64,000 bases of DNA. Source: Burkholderiales bacterium (GTDB taxonomy: Bacteria > Pseudomonadota > Gammaproteobacteria > Burkholderiales > Burkholderiaceae_C). The notes below the pieces were generated by a model. It was given only the letters and a program-made list of their open reading frames with translations, was not told where the DNA came from and made no database searches. The stretch lies in assembly GCA_025350145.1 (NCBI GenBank), contig JANXYH010000090.1, positions 1 through 64,000 of the forward strand, written 5' to 3'. Within the stretch, counting starts at the first letter, position 1. Every line of letters starts with the position of its first letter. A program made the translations under genes and the position numbers. Positions 18,163 through 28,561 of this stretch are shown in pieces.

Positions 18163-19635
18163 CTAGCCCAGCCTGGCCCTGAGCAGGGCGTTGACCTGGG
18201 TCGGGTTGGCCTTGCCGCGGCTGGCCTTCATGACCTGACCGACGAGCGCGTTGAAGGCTTTGTCCTTGCCGGCGCGGAACTCGTCCACCGACTTCGGGTT
18301 GGCGGCCAGCACCTCGCTGATGATCGCCTCCAGGGCGGCGCTGTCGTTGACCTGCCGCAGGCCCAGGCGGTCGATCTGTGCATCCACCGCCGCCTGTGCC
18401 TGGGCGTCGCTCCTACCGGCGGCCCAGAGCGCATCGAACACCTGGCGCGCGCCGTTGTGCGACAGCGTGGCGTCGGCGATGCGGCCAATCAGCGCGCCCA
18501 GCCGGTCTGGGCCGACCGGCAAGTCCGCCGCGTCGACCGCCAGCCCGGCGGCATTGAGCCGCTTGGCGAGCTCGCCCATGATCCAGTTGGCGGCCAACTT
18601 GGCCTGGCCGCATTGCGCCAGCGTGGCCTGGTAGTAGCGCGCCAAGGCCTGGCTCTGGGTCATCATCGCCGCGTCGTAGGGCGTCAGGCCGTCTTGCGAG
18701 ACCAGGCGCGCGGCCATCGGCGCAGGCAACTCGGGCAGCGCCGCCCGGACCCGGGCAATCCATTCGGGCGCAATCACCAGCGGCGGCAGGTCGGGGTCGG
18801 GGAAATAACGGTAGTCGTGCGCGTCTTCCTTGCTGCGCATGGCCCGGGTCTGGCCGCTGTCGGGGTTGAACAGCACCGTCGCCTGCTCGACGCTGAGGCC
18901 GTCTTCGATCCGGTCGATCTGCCACTGGACCTCGAAATCAATCGCCTGCTGCATGAACTTGAAGGAGTTCAGGTTCTTGATCTCGCGCCGCGTGCCCAAG
19001 GCCGCGCCAGGCCGCCGCACCGACACATTGGCATCGCAGCGGAAACTGCCCTCTTGCATGTTGCCGTCGCAAATACCCAGCCAGACCACCAGTTTGTGCA
19101 GCTCGCGGGCATATTCGACCGCCTCGGCGGCGGAACGCATGTCAGGCTCGGTGACGATTTCAAGGAGCGGCGTGCCGGCCCGGTTCAAATCAATGCCGGT
19201 CTGCCCCGCATAATCCTCGTGGAGGCTCTTGCCGGCGTCCTCTTCGAGGTGCGCGCGGGTCAGCCGCACGGTTCTGGGCTGATCCCCCAACCAGAATGAC
19301 AGGGCGCCGCCCTGCACCACCGGCAGCTCATACTGGCTGATCTGGTAACCCTTGGGCAGATCCGGGTAAAAATAGTTTTTGCGGGCGAAGATTGATTGCT
19401 CGGCGATTTTGGCGCCGACCGCCAGGCCAAACTCGATGGCGCGCTCCACTGCCGCCCGGTTCATCACCGGCAAGGTGCCTGGCAGGGCCAAATCGACGGC
19501 GCAGGCCTGGGTATTCGGGGCGGCACCAAAAGCGGTGCTGGCGCCCGAGAATATCTTGCTGCGGGTCTGCAACTGGGCGTGGGTCTCCAGGCCGATCACG
19601 ACCTCGTAGCCGCGAACCAAAGGCGAATTGTTCAT
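18163..19635 (-). CDS. gatB: Asp-tRNA(Asn)/Glu-tRNA(Gln) amidotransferase subunit B
   Basis: 490 residues from [17 protein letters not shown]; the ORF-track start is far longer and lies inside gatA. GatB binds the misacylated tRNA and phosphorylates the Glu or Asp side chain before amidation. Motifs include [26 protein letters not shown]-type sequence ([12 protein letters not shown]), [15 protein letters not shown], the [14 protein letters not shown] block and the C-terminal YqeY-like helical tail. The ATG overlaps the gatA stop (ATGA), so translation is coupled in the order C-A-B. Confidence 0.98.
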   Translation of the reverse strand: MNNSPLVRGYEVVIGLETHAQLQTRSKIFSGASTAFGAAPNTQACAVDLALPGTLPVMNRAAVERAIEFGLAVGAKIAEQSIFARKNYFYPDLPKGYQISQYELPVVQGGALSFWLGDQPRTVRLTRAHLEEDAGKSLHEDYAGQTGIDLNRAGTPLLEIVTEPDMRSAAEAVEYARELHKLVVWLGICDGNMQEGSFRCDANVSVRRPGAALGTRREIKNLNSFKFMQQAIDFEVQWQIDRIEDGLSVEQATVLFNPDSGQTRAMRSKEDAHDYRYFPDPDLPPLVIAPEWIARVRAALPELPAPMAARLVSQDGLTPYDAAMMTQSQALARYYQATLAQCGQAKLAANWIMGELAKRLNAAGLAVDAADLPVGPDRLGALIGRIADATLSHNGARQVFDALWAAGRSDAQAQAAVDAQIDRLGLRQVNDSAALEAIISEVLAANPKSVDEFRAGKDKAFNALVGQVMKASRGKANPTQVNALLRARLG

Positions 19636-21134
19636 GGGCTTGCCGTGCGCTCGGGTGGGGCCTGCAGGTGCCAGTCGGTGGCCTGCTGCAGGGCATGCCC
19701 GGCGTGCAGCAACTGGGCTTCCTGAAAATAGTTTGCTATGAGTTGCAGGCCGACCGGCAGGCCCTGCCCGCCGAAACCCGCCGGGAGGCTCATGCCGGGC
19801 AATCCGGCAAGGCTCGCCGGCAGGGTGAAGATGTCGGCCAGATATTCTCTGACGGGATCCGTCTGCTGGCCCAGCGGCCAGGCCACGCTGGGCGCGACCG
19901 GGCCGGCAATGAGGTCGCACTCGGCAAAGCAGCGCTGAAAATCATCGGCGATCATCCGCCGAATCTTCTGCGCCTGAAAATAGTAAGCATCATAGTAACC
20001 ATGGCTGAGCACGTAGGCGCCGGTCATGATCCGCCGCTTGACCTCCGCACCAAAACCTTCGGTGCGGGTTTTCTTGTACATGTCGAGCAAATCGGTGTAG
20101 TGGGCGGCGCGGTGGCCGAATTTGACACCGTCAAAGCGCGAGAGATTCGAGCTGGCCTCGGCCGGGGCGATGATGTAGTAAACCGGAATGGCCAACTGGG
20201 TGCGCGGCAACTGCACGTCGATCAAGGTCGCGCCCAGGCGTTGCAGTTGCGCCAGGGCGGCCAGCACGGGCCGGGCGACGTCGGCGTCCAGGTTGTCGGG
20301 AAAAAACTGCGCCGGCAGGCCGATCCGCAGACCGGCCAGCGGCCGGCCCGGGCTGGCGTCGGGACGCGGGTCGAGCATGCGGGCATGAAAGTCCTGCGCC
20401 GGCCGCTCGGCGCTGGTCGCGTCGCGCTCGTCGAAGCCGCTCATCGCCGAGAGCAGCAAGGCGCAGTCCTGGGCCGAGCGGGCCAGCGGGCCGGCCTGGT
20501 CCAGGCTGGAGGCGAAGGCGATCATGCCGTAGCGGCTGCACACGCCGTAGGTTGGCTTGATGCCGGTGATGCCGGTGAAGCTGGCCGGCTGGCGGATCGA
20601 GCCGCCGGTGTCGGTGCCGGTGGCTGCGGGCAGCAGCCGCGCGGCGACGGCTGCCGCCGAGCCGCCCGACGAGCCGCCCGGCACCCGGCCGGTGTCCCAA
20701 GGGTTGTGGACCGGGCCATAGGCCGAGTTCTCATTGGCCGAGCCCATCGCAAATTCGTCGCAATTGAGCTTGCCCAGGCTGATCGCGCCAGCCGCCTTGA
20801 GCCTGGCCACCACGGTCGCGTCAAACGGGCTGCGGTAGCCGGCGAGGATCTTTGAGCCGGCCGTGGTCGGCTGGTCGGCGGTGACGAAGATGTCCTTGTG
20901 CGCAATCGGCAGGCCCAGCAGCGGGCTGGCGTCGCCCTGGGCGCGGCGCTGGTCGGCGCTGAGCGCGGCGGCCAGCGCGCCTTCGCTGTCGACATGCAGG
21001 AACGCGCCAAGCTCGGCGTGGGCGGCGATCCGGTCGAGCAGTGCGCGGGTCAGTTCGAGGCTGGAGACCGACCTGTCGGCAAGTGCGGCCAGGGTCTCGG
21101 CCACGCCCATTTCATGCAGAGCGGGGCGGCTCAT
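19632..21134 (-). CDS. gatA: Asp-tRNA(Asn)/Glu-tRNA(Gln) amidotransferase subunit A
   Basis: 500 residues. Amidase-signature enzyme that releases ammonia from glutamine and passes it to GatB. The Ser-cisSer-Lys triad is visible: Lys80 (LPIAHKDIF), Ser155 ([10 protein letters not shown]) and nucleophile Ser179 ([12 protein letters not shown]). Length and motif spacing are normal. ATGA overlaps join it to gatC upstream and gatB downstream. The presence of GatCAB implies that this organism makes at least one of Gln-tRNA and Asn-tRNA indirectly. Confidence 0.98.
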   Translation of the reverse strand: MSRPALHEMGVAETLAALADRSVSSLELTRALLDRIAAHAELGAFLHVDSEGALAAALSADQRRAQGDASPLLGLPIAHKDIFVTADQPTTAGSKILAGYRSPFDATVVARLKAAGAISLGKLNCDEFAMGSANENSAYGPVHNPWDTGRVPGGSSGGSAAAVAARLLPAATGTDTGGSIRQPASFTGITGIKPTYGVCSRYGMIAFASSLDQAGPLARSAQDCALLLSAMSGFDERDATSAERPAQDFHARMLDPRPDASPGRPLAGLRIGLPAQFFPDNLDADVARPVLAALAQLQRLGATLIDVQLPRTQLAIPVYYIIAPAEASSNLSRFDGVKFGHRAAHYTDLLDMYKKTRTEGFGAEVKRRIMTGAYVLSHGYYDAYYFQAQKIRRMIADDFQRCFAECDLIAGPVAPSVAWPLGQQTDPVREYLADIFTLPASLAGLPGMSLPAGFGGQGLPVGLQLIANYFQEAQLLHAGHALQQATDWHLQAPPERTASP

Positions 21135-21430
21135 TCCATCACCTTGGGGACCAGGAACAGGCCGTCCTCGACCGCCGGAGCGCTGCGCTGGTTGGCCTGG
21201 CGCTGATCGATCTCGGTGACCACGTCGTCGCGCAGCCGCAGGCTGACCGTCTGGATCGCCGACAGCGGCGTGAACAGCGGCTCGACGCCGCTGGTATCGA
21301 CCGCCGCCATCTGCTCGACGATGCTGAAGAAGCCGTTCAAGTGGGCCAGCATGGCGGCCGCCTCGGCGGCTGGCAGGTCGAGGCGGGCGAGGTGGGCGAT
21401 GCGCTGGGCATCCTCCGGTGTCAAGGCCAT
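21131..21430 (-). CDS. gatC: Asp-tRNA(Asn)/Glu-tRNA(Gln) amidotransferase subunit C
   Basis: 99 residues from [17 protein letters not shown]; the ORF track begins 32 codons too early. GatC is the small clamp that stabilises the GatA-GatB complex. The pattern IAHLARLDL, then [22 protein letters not shown], then LRDDVV is typical. First gene of gatCAB, overlapping gatA by ATGA. Confidence 0.96.
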   Translation of the reverse strand: MALTPEDAQRIAHLARLDLPAAEAAAMLAHLNGFFSIVEQMAAVDTSGVEPLFTPLSAIQTVSLRLRDDVVTEIDQRQANQRSAPAVEDGLFLVPKVME

Positions 21431-22820
<1,390 letters not shown>

Positions 22821-22868
22821 GCGGCCGCCCCCGGTCGCCCAGACCGCGACGCTGACTGCGGACCCGCC

Positions 22869-23813
22869 ATGCCCCTGGGCACCATCGACCGCACGCCGCC
22901 GCCCTTCTTTCGCCAAGGGCCCTCGGCCCTGACCAAGCTGGCCTTGTGCGCCGCCCTGGCCATCTTCCTGATGGCCGCCGACAACCGCGTCAAGCTGATC
23001 GTGCCGCTGCGCGCCGCCCTGGCCACCGTGCTGCTGCCGGTACAGCAGGCACTCGGCGTGCCGATCCAGGTGCTGGCCGGCCTGGGCGCCCACGCCCAGG
23101 GCCTGCGCCAGGCGATGGCCAACGAGAACGCCGCGCGGGCCTTGCTGGCGGCGCAGTCCGAGCGCGCCGCCAAAGTCGAGCAACTCGCTGCCGAGAACGC
23201 CAGCCTGCGGGCGCTGTTGGCGCTGCGCCCGGCCTTGACGGTGAAATCGATCAGCGCCGAAGTCCTGTACGAGGCCGGCGATGTCTATTCGCGCAAGGTC
23301 TTCATCGACCGCGGCCAGCAGCACGGCGTGGTCGCCGGCTCGCCGGTGATCAACCAAGCCGGCGTGCTCGGCCAGGTCACCCGCGTCTACCCGCTGAGCG
23401 CCATCGTCACCCTGCTGAGCGACAAGGACGCGACCGTGCCGGTACTGAACACCCGCACCCAACAGCGCAGCGCGGCCTTTGGCGGGGTGCTGGCGCAGGG
23501 CCAGGGCGCGATGGAGTTGCGCTTCATGGCCGGCAACGCCGATGTCAAGGTCGGTGACGAACTGGTCACAGGCGGCGTCGACGCGGTCTATCCGCCGGCC
23601 TTGCCGGTGGCCAGGGTGGTGCAGGTTGACCGCCGCGCCGAGTCGGGCTTTGCCCGGGTGCTGGCCGCGCCGGCAGCGGCCATCGACGGTGCGCGCCACG
23701 TGCTGGTGCTGGAGCCGGTGGGGCTGCAGATGCCAGCCCGACCCGAGCCCGACGCCGTGGCACCGGCCAGGCCGCCCAAGTCGGCCCGGCCGGGCAAGGC
23801 GGTGGCGCCATGA
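22869..23813 (+). CDS. mreC: Rod-shape-determining protein MreC
   Basis: 314 residues. Bitopic inner-membrane protein with a short cytoplasmic N-terminus, one TM helix (about 21-38), a coiled coil (about 70-115, rich in Ala/Glu/Gln) and two periplasmic beta domains (SAEVLYEAGDVYSRKVFIDRG-type block, then VGDELVTGG and YPPALPVARV). It activates PBP2-RodA. A Pro/Lys-rich C-terminal tail follows. Its stop overlaps the mreD start (ATGA). Confidence 0.96.
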   Translation: MPLGTIDRTPPPFFRQGPSALTKLALCAALAIFLMAADNRVKLIVPLRAALATVLLPVQQALGVPIQVLAGLGAHAQGLRQAMANENAARALLAAQSERAAKVEQLAAENASLRALLALRPALTVKSISAEVLYEAGDVYSRKVFIDRGQQHGVVAGSPVINQAGVLGQVTRVYPLSAIVTLLSDKDATVPVLNTRTQQRSAAFGGVLAQGQGAMELRFMAGNADVKVGDELVTGGVDAVYPPALPVARVVQVDRRAESGFARVLAAPAAAIDGARHVLVLEPVGLQMPARPEPDAVAPARPPKSARPGKAVAP

Positions 23814-24334
23814 GCCTGATGCCGCGCGACTCGAACCAGTTGCTGCTGCCGGCCAACCCGTTCTTCATCGGCTTCACGCTGCTGGCGGCGCTGCTGTTGG
23901 AGATGGTGCCGCTGGGCCGGCACCCGGCCGCGCCCGATCTGCTGGCGGTGGTGCTGGTGTTCTGGGTGGTCTACCAGCCGCGCCGGGTCGGCGTCGGGCT
24001 GGGCTTCGTGTTCGGCCTGCTGGTCGATGTGCACTCGGGCGCGGTACTCGGCCAGCACGCGCTGGCCTACACCGTGCTCAGCTTCTTCGCGCTGGCGGCG
24101 CACCGCCGGCTGCTGTGGTTCAGCGTGCCGGAGCAGGCGCTGCAGATCCTGCCGCTGTTTGCCCTGGCCGAGGCGGTCTCGCTGGCCACGCGGATGCTGG
24201 TCGGCGGCATGTTCCCGGGCTGGTGGATCGTCGCCGCGCCGCTGTTCGAGGCGCTGCTCTGGGCGCCGGTGGTGTGGCTGCTGCTGGCGCCGCAGCGCCG
24301 CGCGCCCGACCCCGACCAGATTCGGCCACTGTGA
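23810..24334 (+). CDS. mreD: Rod-shape-determining membrane protein MreD
   Basis: 174 residues with about five TM helices. Features of the family include LLEMVPLG, the PDLLAVVLVFW segment and GFVFGLLVDVHSGAVLGQHAL. MreD is an integral part of the Rod complex. Its start overlaps the mreC stop by ATGA, so expression is coupled. About 100 bases separate it from mrdA. Confidence 0.95.
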   Translation: MSLMPRDSNQLLLPANPFFIGFTLLAALLLEMVPLGRHPAAPDLLAVVLVFWVVYQPRRVGVGLGFVFGLLVDVHSGAVLGQHALAYTVLSFFALAAHRRLLWFSVPEQALQILPLFALAEAVSLATRMLVGGMFPGWWIVAAPLFEALLWAPVVWLLLAPQRRAPDPDQIRPL

Positions 24335-24437
24335 CAAGCCCAGCGACGAGTCACGGGGCCAGCGCCGGGCCGCCCCAAGCGGCCCCGCACCCCCATGGGC
24401 GGGTCGGTCGACGTACCTCGGCGACCGGGGGGCACCA

Positions 24438-26459
24438 TTGACTGAGATCGTCAACCTCGAACGCGAGCTGGACCGGTTCCGCCTGCGCCTGTTCGCCGCC
24501 GCGCTGTTCGTGCTGCTGGGTTTCGGTCTGATCGCGGCGCGGCTGGTGGTGCTGCAGGTCGTGCGCCACGACGAACTGGCCGAGCAGGCCGAGGCCAACC
24601 GCATCACGGTGGTGCCGGTGGTGCCCAACCGCGGCCTGATCACGGACCGCAACGGCACGGTGCTGGCCAGCAACTACTCGGCCTACACGCTGGAGATCAC
24701 GCCGTCCAAGCTGCAGGGCGAACTTGAGGCGGTGATTGATGCGCTGGCCGGCGTGGTCGAGATCCAGCCGCGCGACCGGCGGCGCTTCAAGCGCCTGCAG
24801 GAGGAGAGCAAGAACTTCGAGTCGCTGCCGATCCGCAACAAGCTCAGCGACGAGGAGGTGGCGCGCTTCATGGCCCAGCGCTACCGCTTTGCCGGGGTAG
24901 AGGTGCGGGCGCGGCTGTTCCGCCATTACCCGTTCGGCGAGTCGGCCAGCCATGTACTGGGCTACATCGGGCGCATCAACCCCAGCGAAAAGCTGGCGAT
25001 GGCCGATTGGGACGACGATGCGCAGGCCAACTACAAGGGCACCGACAGCATCGGCAAGCTCGGCCTGGAGCAGAGCTATGAGCGCGAGCTGCACGGCGCC
25101 ACCGGCTTTGACGAGGTCGAGATCTCGGCCGGTGGGCGGGCGGTGCGGCGATTGCGCAGCCAGAGCGCCACGCCCGGCAACACCCTGGTGCTGGGGCTGG
25201 ACATGCGCCTGCAGCGGCTGGTCGAGGACCTGTATGGCGAGCGCCGCGGCGCCCTGGTGGCGCTGGATCCGCGCTCGGGCGAGGTGCTGGCCTTCGTCAG
25301 CAAGCCGACCTTCGATCCCAACCTGTTCGTTGACGGCATCGACGCCGAGAGCTGGAAGGATCTCAACGAGTCTCTCGACCGGCCGCTGCTGAACCGGGCG
25401 CTGCGCGGCACCTACCCGCCCGGCTCGACCTACAAGCCGTTCATGGCGCTGGCGGCGCTGGCGACCGGCAAGCGCACGCCGCAACAATCGATCTCCGATC
25501 CGGGCTACTTCTGGTTCGGCAACCACAAGTTCCGCGACGACAAGGAGGGCGGCCATGGCCTGGTCGACATGTACCGCTCGATCGTGCAAAGCTGCGACAC
25601 CTACTACTACCTGCTGGCCAACGACCTGGGCGTGGACCTGATGGCCCAGCAGATGGCGCCGTTCGGCTTCGGCCAGCTCACCGGGCTGGACTTGAGCGGC
25701 GAGGCGCGCGGCATCCTGCCCTCGACCGACTGGAAGCGGCGCAACTACCGCAAGCCCGAACAGCAGCGCTGGTACGCCGGTGAGACCATCTCGCTGGGCA
25801 TTGGCCAGGGCTACAACAGCTTCACCCTGCTGCAACTCGCCTACGCCACCGCCACCCTGGCCAGCGGCGGCCAGCGCCGGCAGCCGCACCTGGTGCGCGA
25901 GGTGGTCGACGTTGTCGCGGGCACGCGCCGGGCGGCGGTGCAGCCGGCCCTGGCCCCTTTGGCGATCAAGCCCGAGCACCTGGCGGTGGTGCGGGCGGCG
26001 ATGGTTGGCGTGAATGTCGAAGGCACCTCGGCCGCAGCCTTCAAGGGGGCGGGCTACACCTCGGCGGCCAAGACCGGCACGGCGCAGGTGGTGGCGATCA
26101 AGCAGGACGAGAAGTACAACGCGAGCCGGACCGCCGAGCGGCTGCGCGACCACGCCCTGTTCATCGCCTACGCGCCGGCCGAGGCGCCCACCATCGCGCT
26201 GGCCTTGGTGGTCGAGAACGCCGGCTTTGGCGCCGCCTCGGCCGCGCCCATCGCCCGCCGGGTGTTCGACTACTGGCTGCAGGGCCTGTACCCGGCCGAT
26301 GAAGATGTTGCGGCGGTGCAGCAGGGCCAGGCCGGGCCGCCGGTCAGGCCGGCGCTGCCGCTGGCCGAGTGGGCGGCCCTGCGCGCTGCGGCGGCATCGG
26401 CCGCCACGCCGCCAGGGCTGAGCCTGGCCGCAGCCGCGCCAGCCAGGGTCAGCCGATGA
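24438..26459 (+). CDS. mrdA: Penicillin-binding protein 2 (peptidoglycan DD-transpeptidase)
   Basis: 673 residues if initiated at a TTG (MTEIVNLERELDRFRLRL), which gives the usual betaproteobacterial N-terminus and follows a G-rich run. The ORF-track start lies inside mreD and gives a non-family extension. One TM helix (about 18-38) precedes the dimerisation domain and the transpeptidase domain. Active-site motifs are Ser330 in PPGSTYKP, SCD (SCDTYYY) and KTG at 545-547 (AAKTGTAQ). It crosslinks lateral-wall peptidoglycan with RodA. The stop overlaps the rodA start by ATGA. Confidence 0.95.
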   Translation: MTEIVNLERELDRFRLRLFAAALFVLLGFGLIAARLVVLQVVRHDELAEQAEANRITVVPVVPNRGLITDRNGTVLASNYSAYTLEITPSKLQGELEAVIDALAGVVEIQPRDRRRFKRLQEESKNFESLPIRNKLSDEEVARFMAQRYRFAGVEVRARLFRHYPFGESASHVLGYIGRINPSEKLAMADWDDDAQANYKGTDSIGKLGLEQSYERELHGATGFDEVEISAGGRAVRRLRSQSATPGNTLVLGLDMRLQRLVEDLYGERRGALVALDPRSGEVLAFVSKPTFDPNLFVDGIDAESWKDLNESLDRPLLNRALRGTYPPGSTYKPFMALAALATGKRTPQQSISDPGYFWFGNHKFRDDKEGGHGLVDMYRSIVQSCDTYYYLLANDLGVDLMAQQMAPFGFGQLTGLDLSGEARGILPSTDWKRRNYRKPEQQRWYAGETISLGIGQGYNSFTLLQLAYATATLASGGQRRQPHLVREVVDVVAGTRRAAVQPALAPLAIKPEHLAVVRAAMVGVNVEGTSAAAFKGAGYTSAAKTGTAQVVAIKQDEKYNASRTAERLRDHALFIAYAPAEAPTIALALVVENAGFGAASAAPIARRVFDYWLQGLYPADEDVAAVQQGQAGPPVRPALPLAEWAALRAAAASAATPPGLSLAAAAPARVSR

Positions 26460-27610
26460 GCGGCGGGTTCGAGCGCCCATCCTTGTGGCAGCGCCTGCGC
26501 CCGGTGCTGGCGGTGATGGACGGCCCCTTGCTGGCCGGCGTCGCCCTGCTCTGCGCCATCGGTCTGGCGGTCATGTATTCGGCCGGCCATGACCAGGGCA
26601 CGCGCTTCGTCGACCATGGCCGCAACATGGGCCTGGCGTTTGTGGTCATGTTCCTGCTGGCCCAGGTGCCGCCGCAGAAGCTGATGCGCGCGGCCGTGCC
26701 GCTGTACGCGCTGGGCGTGGCGCTGCTGCTGGCCACGGCGGTGTTCGGCACCACCCGCAAGGGCGCGACCCGCTGGCTCAACCTGGGGCTGGTGATCCAG
26801 CCCAGCGAGCTCATGAAGCTGGCCATGCCGCTGATGCTGGCCTGGTGGTTCCAGCGCCGCGAGGGCCAGTTGCGGCTGCTCGACTTCTGCACCGCCGGCT
26901 TGTTGTTGGTCGTGCCGGTGGCACTGGTGGTCAAGCAGCCCGACCTGGGCACCGCGATCCTGATCCTGTCGGCCGGGCTCTACGTCATCTTCTTTGCCGG
27001 CCTGTCGTGGAAGCTGATCCTGCCGGCGCTGCTGGCGGCGGGCTTGGGCGTCATCGCGGTCGTCGTCAGCGCCGACCAGATCTGCGAGCCCGAGCGCGTC
27101 TGGCCGCTGCTGCGCGAGTACCAAAAGCACCGCATCTGCACCCTGCTGGACCCCAGCACCGACCCGCTCGGCAAGGGCTTTCACATCATCCAGGGGATGA
27201 TCGCCATCGGCTCGGGCGGCGTCACGGGCAAGGGCTTCATGGCCGGCACGCAGACCCATCTGGAGTTCATCCCCGAACGCACCACCGATTTCATCTTTGC
27301 CGCATTTGGCGAGGAGTTCGGCCTGCTGGGCGCGCTCACCCTGCTGCTGGCCCTGGCCTTCCTGATCCTGCGTGGCCTGCTGATTGCGGCGCAGGCGCCG
27401 ACCCTGTTCAGCCGGTTGCTGGCCGGTGCGATCACGCTCGGCTTCTTCACCTACGCCTTCGTCAACATGGGCATGGTCAGCGGCATCCTGCCGGTGGTCG
27501 GCATTCCGCTGCCCTTCATCAGCTACGGCGGCACGGCGATGGTGACGCTGGGCGCGGCCCTGGGCATGCTGATGGCGATTTCCCGACACCGCGGTTTGAT
27601 GCAGCGATGA
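26456..27610 (+). CDS. rodA: SEDS peptidoglycan glycosyltransferase RodA
   Basis: 384 residues with about ten TM helices, starting at MSGGFERPSLW in an ATGA overlap with mrdA. SEDS-family marks: GATRWLNLGLVIQPSELMK, VKQPDLGTAILI, and FIPERTTDFIFAAFGEEFG, plus the final GIPLPFISYGG. It polymerises lipid II for cell elongation, partnered with PBP2. Its stop overlaps the next gene by ATGA. Confidence 0.97.
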   Translation: MSGGFERPSLWQRLRPVLAVMDGPLLAGVALLCAIGLAVMYSAGHDQGTRFVDHGRNMGLAFVVMFLLAQVPPQKLMRAAVPLYALGVALLLATAVFGTTRKGATRWLNLGLVIQPSELMKLAMPLMLAWWFQRREGQLRLLDFCTAGLLLVVPVALVVKQPDLGTAILILSAGLYVIFFAGLSWKLILPALLAAGLGVIAVVVSADQICEPERVWPLLREYQKHRICTLLDPSTDPLGKGFHIIQGMIAIGSGGVTGKGFMAGTQTHLEFIPERTTDFIFAAFGEEFGLLGALTLLLALAFLILRGLLIAAQAPTLFSRLLAGAITLGFFTYAFVNMGMVSGILPVVGIPLPFISYGGTAMVTLGAALGMLMAISRHRGLMQR

Positions 27611-28539
27611 GCCCGCCCAAGTCGCCAGCGGTAGCGGTCGTCGGGCTGGGCAACATGGGCCTGAACCTGGCGCTGCGGCTGTGTCAGCGCGGCCACCGCC
27701 TGCACGTCCACGACCTGCTGCCCGAGCGCATGGCCACAGCCGCCGCTGCCGGGGCGCTGCCCTGCGCCGATGCGGCCGCCGCAGCCCAGGGCTGTGGCCT
27801 GGCGATCGTCGTGGTGGTCGATGCGGCGCAGACTGAAGCCGTCTTGTTCGGTCCGCAGGGCATTGCCGCCGGGCTGGCCAGAGGCGGCGACGTGATGCTC
27901 TGCCCGACCATCTCCCCCGACGATGTCGAGCGCTTTGCCGCCGGCCTGGCGGCGCGGGGTCTGGGTTGCCTGGACGCGCCCATGTCCGGCGGCCCGGCCC
28001 GCGCCCGCGACGGCAGCATGAGCCTGATGCTGGCCGGGCCGCCGGTGCTGCTGCAGCGCCACGCCGGCCTGCTGGCCGACCTGTCCAACCAGCGCCACTG
28101 CATCAGCCCGCGCTGCGGCGACGGCGCCCGGACCAAGCTGGTCAACAACCTGCTGGCAGCGCTGAACCTGGCCGGCGCCGCCGAGGCGATCGCGCTGGCG
28201 CAGCGGCTGGGCCTGGACGGCGACCGCACGCTGGCCGTGATCGCCCAATCCAGCGGCCAGAGCTGGATTGGCAGCGACCGCATTGGGCGTGCCCTGGCCG
28301 GCGACTTTGCGCCGCGCGCACACACCCGATTGCTGGCCAAGGACAGTGCGCTGGCGCTGGCCATGGCAGCAAAGGTAGACGCATCACCGGCACTCGGCGC
28401 GCTGGCCGCGGCGCTGTTCCAGCAGGCGTTGGCGGCGGGTTATGGCGACGACGATGACGCCCGTTTGCTCAGCCTGATGCAGACGCGGCTGGCGCCAGAC
28501 GGCGGCCCTGTCGCGGATGCCGGCGCCAGGCCGGACTGA
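27607..28539 (+). CDS. 3-hydroxyisobutyrate dehydrogenase-like NAD(P)-dependent oxidoreductase
   Basis: 310 residues from MSPPKSPAVAVVGLG. The Rossmann motif is VGLGNMGLNLALRL, the substrate signature is DAPMSGGPARARDGSM, and the catalytic Lys is in ARTKLVNNLLAA. It belongs to the beta-hydroxyacid dehydrogenase family (3-hydroxyisobutyrate, tartronate semialdehyde or succinic semialdehyde reduction). It is translationally coupled to rodA by an ATGA overlap, an unusual place for a metabolic enzyme. A 3-hydroxyisobutyrate role would fit with mmsA at the other end of the window, but the two are 26 kb apart. Confidence 0.85.
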   Translation: MSPPKSPAVAVVGLGNMGLNLALRLCQRGHRLHVHDLLPERMATAAAAGALPCADAAAAAQGCGLAIVVVVDAAQTEAVLFGPQGIAAGLARGGDVMLCPTISPDDVERFAAGLAARGLGCLDAPMSGGPARARDGSMSLMLAGPPVLLQRHAGLLADLSNQRHCISPRCGDGARTKLVNNLLAALNLAGAAEAIALAQRLGLDGDRTLAVIAQSSGQSWIGSDRIGRALAGDFAPRAHTRLLAKDSALALAMAAKVDASPALGALAAALFQQALAAGYGDDDDARLLSLMQTRLAPDGGPVADAGARPD

Positions 28540-28561
28540 CCCAGCCGCTGCAGCCTGCGGC

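Noticed and set aside
24351-26480. 709-residue minus-strand ORF
   Set aside because: Antisense to mrdA; the plus strand has all PBP2 active-site motifs.
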